In this document: positions 6,402 through 6,920 of the stretch, one piece after another
Position numbering within the stretch: position 1 is the first letter of the stretch
How the letters are laid out: each line of letters starts with the position of its first letter
Assembly: GCA_031270425.1 (NCBI GenBank)
Contig: JAISXQ010000033.1
Location: 1-6,920, forward strand
Direction: 5' to 3'
Origin: Prevotellaceae bacterium
GTDB taxonomy: Bacteria > Bacteroidota > Bacteroidia > Bacteroidales > Paludibacteraceae
DNA length: 6,920 nt
The notes under the pieces: generated by a model
Told to the model about the DNA's origin: nothing
Seen by the model: the letters and a program-made list of their open reading frames with translations, nothing else
Databases searched by the model: none
Program-made: the position numbers and the translations under genes

Positions 6402-6662
6402 TTATTTTTTCGCTTCGCCGCGTTTTGCGTAACGGTTCAAGAATTTATCAACACGTCCTGCCGTATCCACCAGTTTCGATTTTCCGGTGTAGAAGGGATG
6501 GGACGAATTGGAAATTTCCAACTTAACCAATGGGTAAGTTACGCCGTCAATATCAGCGGTTTCTTTCGCAACCACAGTCGAGCGGGAAATAAAGGTATCG
6601 CCGTTTGACATATCTCTGAATGCTACCGGTCGATAATTTTCGGGGTGGATTCCACTTTTCAT
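6402..6662 (-). CDS. rpmE2: Ribosomal protein L31, type B
   Basis: Component of the 50S subunit at the central protuberance, bridging to 30S. The 86-residue protein starts M-K-S-G-I-H-P-E-N-Y-R-P-V-A-F-R-D and has S-N-S-S-H-P-F-Y-T-G (about 52-61), then G-R-V-D-K-F-L-N-R-Y (69-78), the hallmark of type B L31. The Cys residues that bind zinc in type A L31 are absent; the protein contains no Cys at all. In several bacteria the Cys-less form replaces the zinc form during zinc limitation. In Bacteroidota it is commonly, to my knowledge, the only L31, so no zinc control should be assumed. It has its own promoter and terminator, and is therefore a single-gene unit. Confidence 0.95.
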   Translation of the reverse strand: MKSGIHPENYRPVAFRDMSNGDTFISRSTVVAKETADIDGVTYPLVKLEISNSSHPFYTGKSKLVDTAGRVDKFLNRYAKRGEAKK

Positions 6663-6694
6663 ATCTTATTGTTTTTTTTTGAGTTACAAACTTG

Positions 6695-6743
6695 TCGTTG
6701 CCCTGTTTTTGCCGTTGCGTTAACAAACAATTACATGCAACGA
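6695..6743 (-). promoter_or_regulatory. Possible alternative-hairpin leader of rpmE2
   Basis: In the ~90-nt leader, minus-strand TCGTTGC (6743-6737) can pair with GCAACG (6718-6713, 6 bp) or with GCAACGA (6701-6695, a perfect 7 bp). The two pairings exclude each other. L31 autoregulatory leaders are described in other phyla; whether this is one is inference. Confidence 0.35.
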
Positions 6744-6757
6744 TATTTTTGGGCTTG

Positions 6758-6788
6758 CAAAGATAAGAAAATATAGTTGAATAATCAA
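6758..6788 (-). promoter_or_regulatory. rpmE2 promoter (TTG-N20-TATCTTTG)
   Basis: On the minus strand TATCTTTG (6765-6758) matches the -7 consensus exactly, and a TTG (6788-6786) lies 20 nt upstream as the -33 element. The predicted start near 6751 leaves a leader of about 90 nt, long for this phylum. Confidence 0.7.
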
Positions 6789-6920
6789 CGTAATTTAGAA
6801 AATATTCTTTCGGTAGTTTCAACATGTAGATGCAACTTTATAATTTCGTAAATTTAAAAAGAAAATTTTTTTAGGAGAATAAAAATTTAGTTTTACTCTT
6901 GGTCTGTTATTAATTTTATG
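6789..6920. other. AT-rich spacer with no recognisable gene
   Basis: Strongly AT-rich, with several A/T-only inverted runs around 6862-6888. No coding segment on either strand resembles a known family. The window ends in ATG (6918-6920), which could be a plus-strand start or chance. TTTACTCTTGGT (6892-6903) repeats 12 bases found at 5016-5027. Confidence 0.5.

Noticed and set aside
6553..6825. 90-codon minus-strand frame overlapping the rpmE2 start
   Set aside because: Overlaps rpmE2 in another frame, spans its promoter, and looks like no known protein.

Overview
The window looks like chromosomal DNA from a member of the Bacteroidota, probably Bacteroidales-like. Four promoters match the phylum's TAnnTTTG -7 element and no Shine-Dalgarno sequences stand out. 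The UvrA, GalK, GalM and type B L31 proteins also read like Bacteroidota versions. This placement rests on pattern recognition, not a database search.

Layout from left to right. (1) Positions 1-268, minus strand: the N-terminal part of a TrmH/SpoU-family RNA methyltransferase that runs off the left edge, divergent from uvrA. (2) 388-3849, plus strand: uvrA, encoding the damage-recognition ATPase of nucleotide excision repair. At 1153 residues it is far longer than the usual ~940, because two foreign in-frame segments interrupt it. (3) 3835-3913: an imperfect inverted repeat that supplies the uvrA stop codon and fills the gap to the next gene. (4) 3916-4944 and 5055-6215, minus strand: galM and galK, the mutarotase and galactokinase that open the Leloir pathway. 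Galactokinase is upstream, and the two are separated by a 110-bp spacer rich in a 7-bp repeat. (5) 6402-6662, minus strand: rpmE2 (ribosomal protein L31, type B) with a clear promoter, a leader of about 90 nt and an intrinsic terminator. The last ~130 bases hold no gene I can support.

The main finding is inside uvrA. Insert A (about 1115-1348, 234 nt = 78 codons) is a MITE-like palindromic element with two 73-bp tandem copies and a truncated third. Insert B (about 2282-2752, 471 nt = 157 codons) is bounded by imperfect inverted repeats of the CCCCTAAATCCCC / GGGGACTTTT type. It carries an apparently intact DUF559 (PD-(D/E)XK nuclease-like) domain, placed between the two ABC halves of UvrA. 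Both inserts are exact multiples of three, have no stops and sit at predicted linker or loop positions. All UvrA motifs outside them are preserved. This suggests selfish elements that survive inside an important repair gene by staying translatable, comparable in principle to the Rickettsia palindromic elements, with one of them delivering a nuclease domain into a DNA-repair protein.

Functionally, galK and galM form a small galactose-use unit with no transporter or galT in view. uvrA, the methyltransferase and rpmE2 are unrelated housekeeping neighbours.
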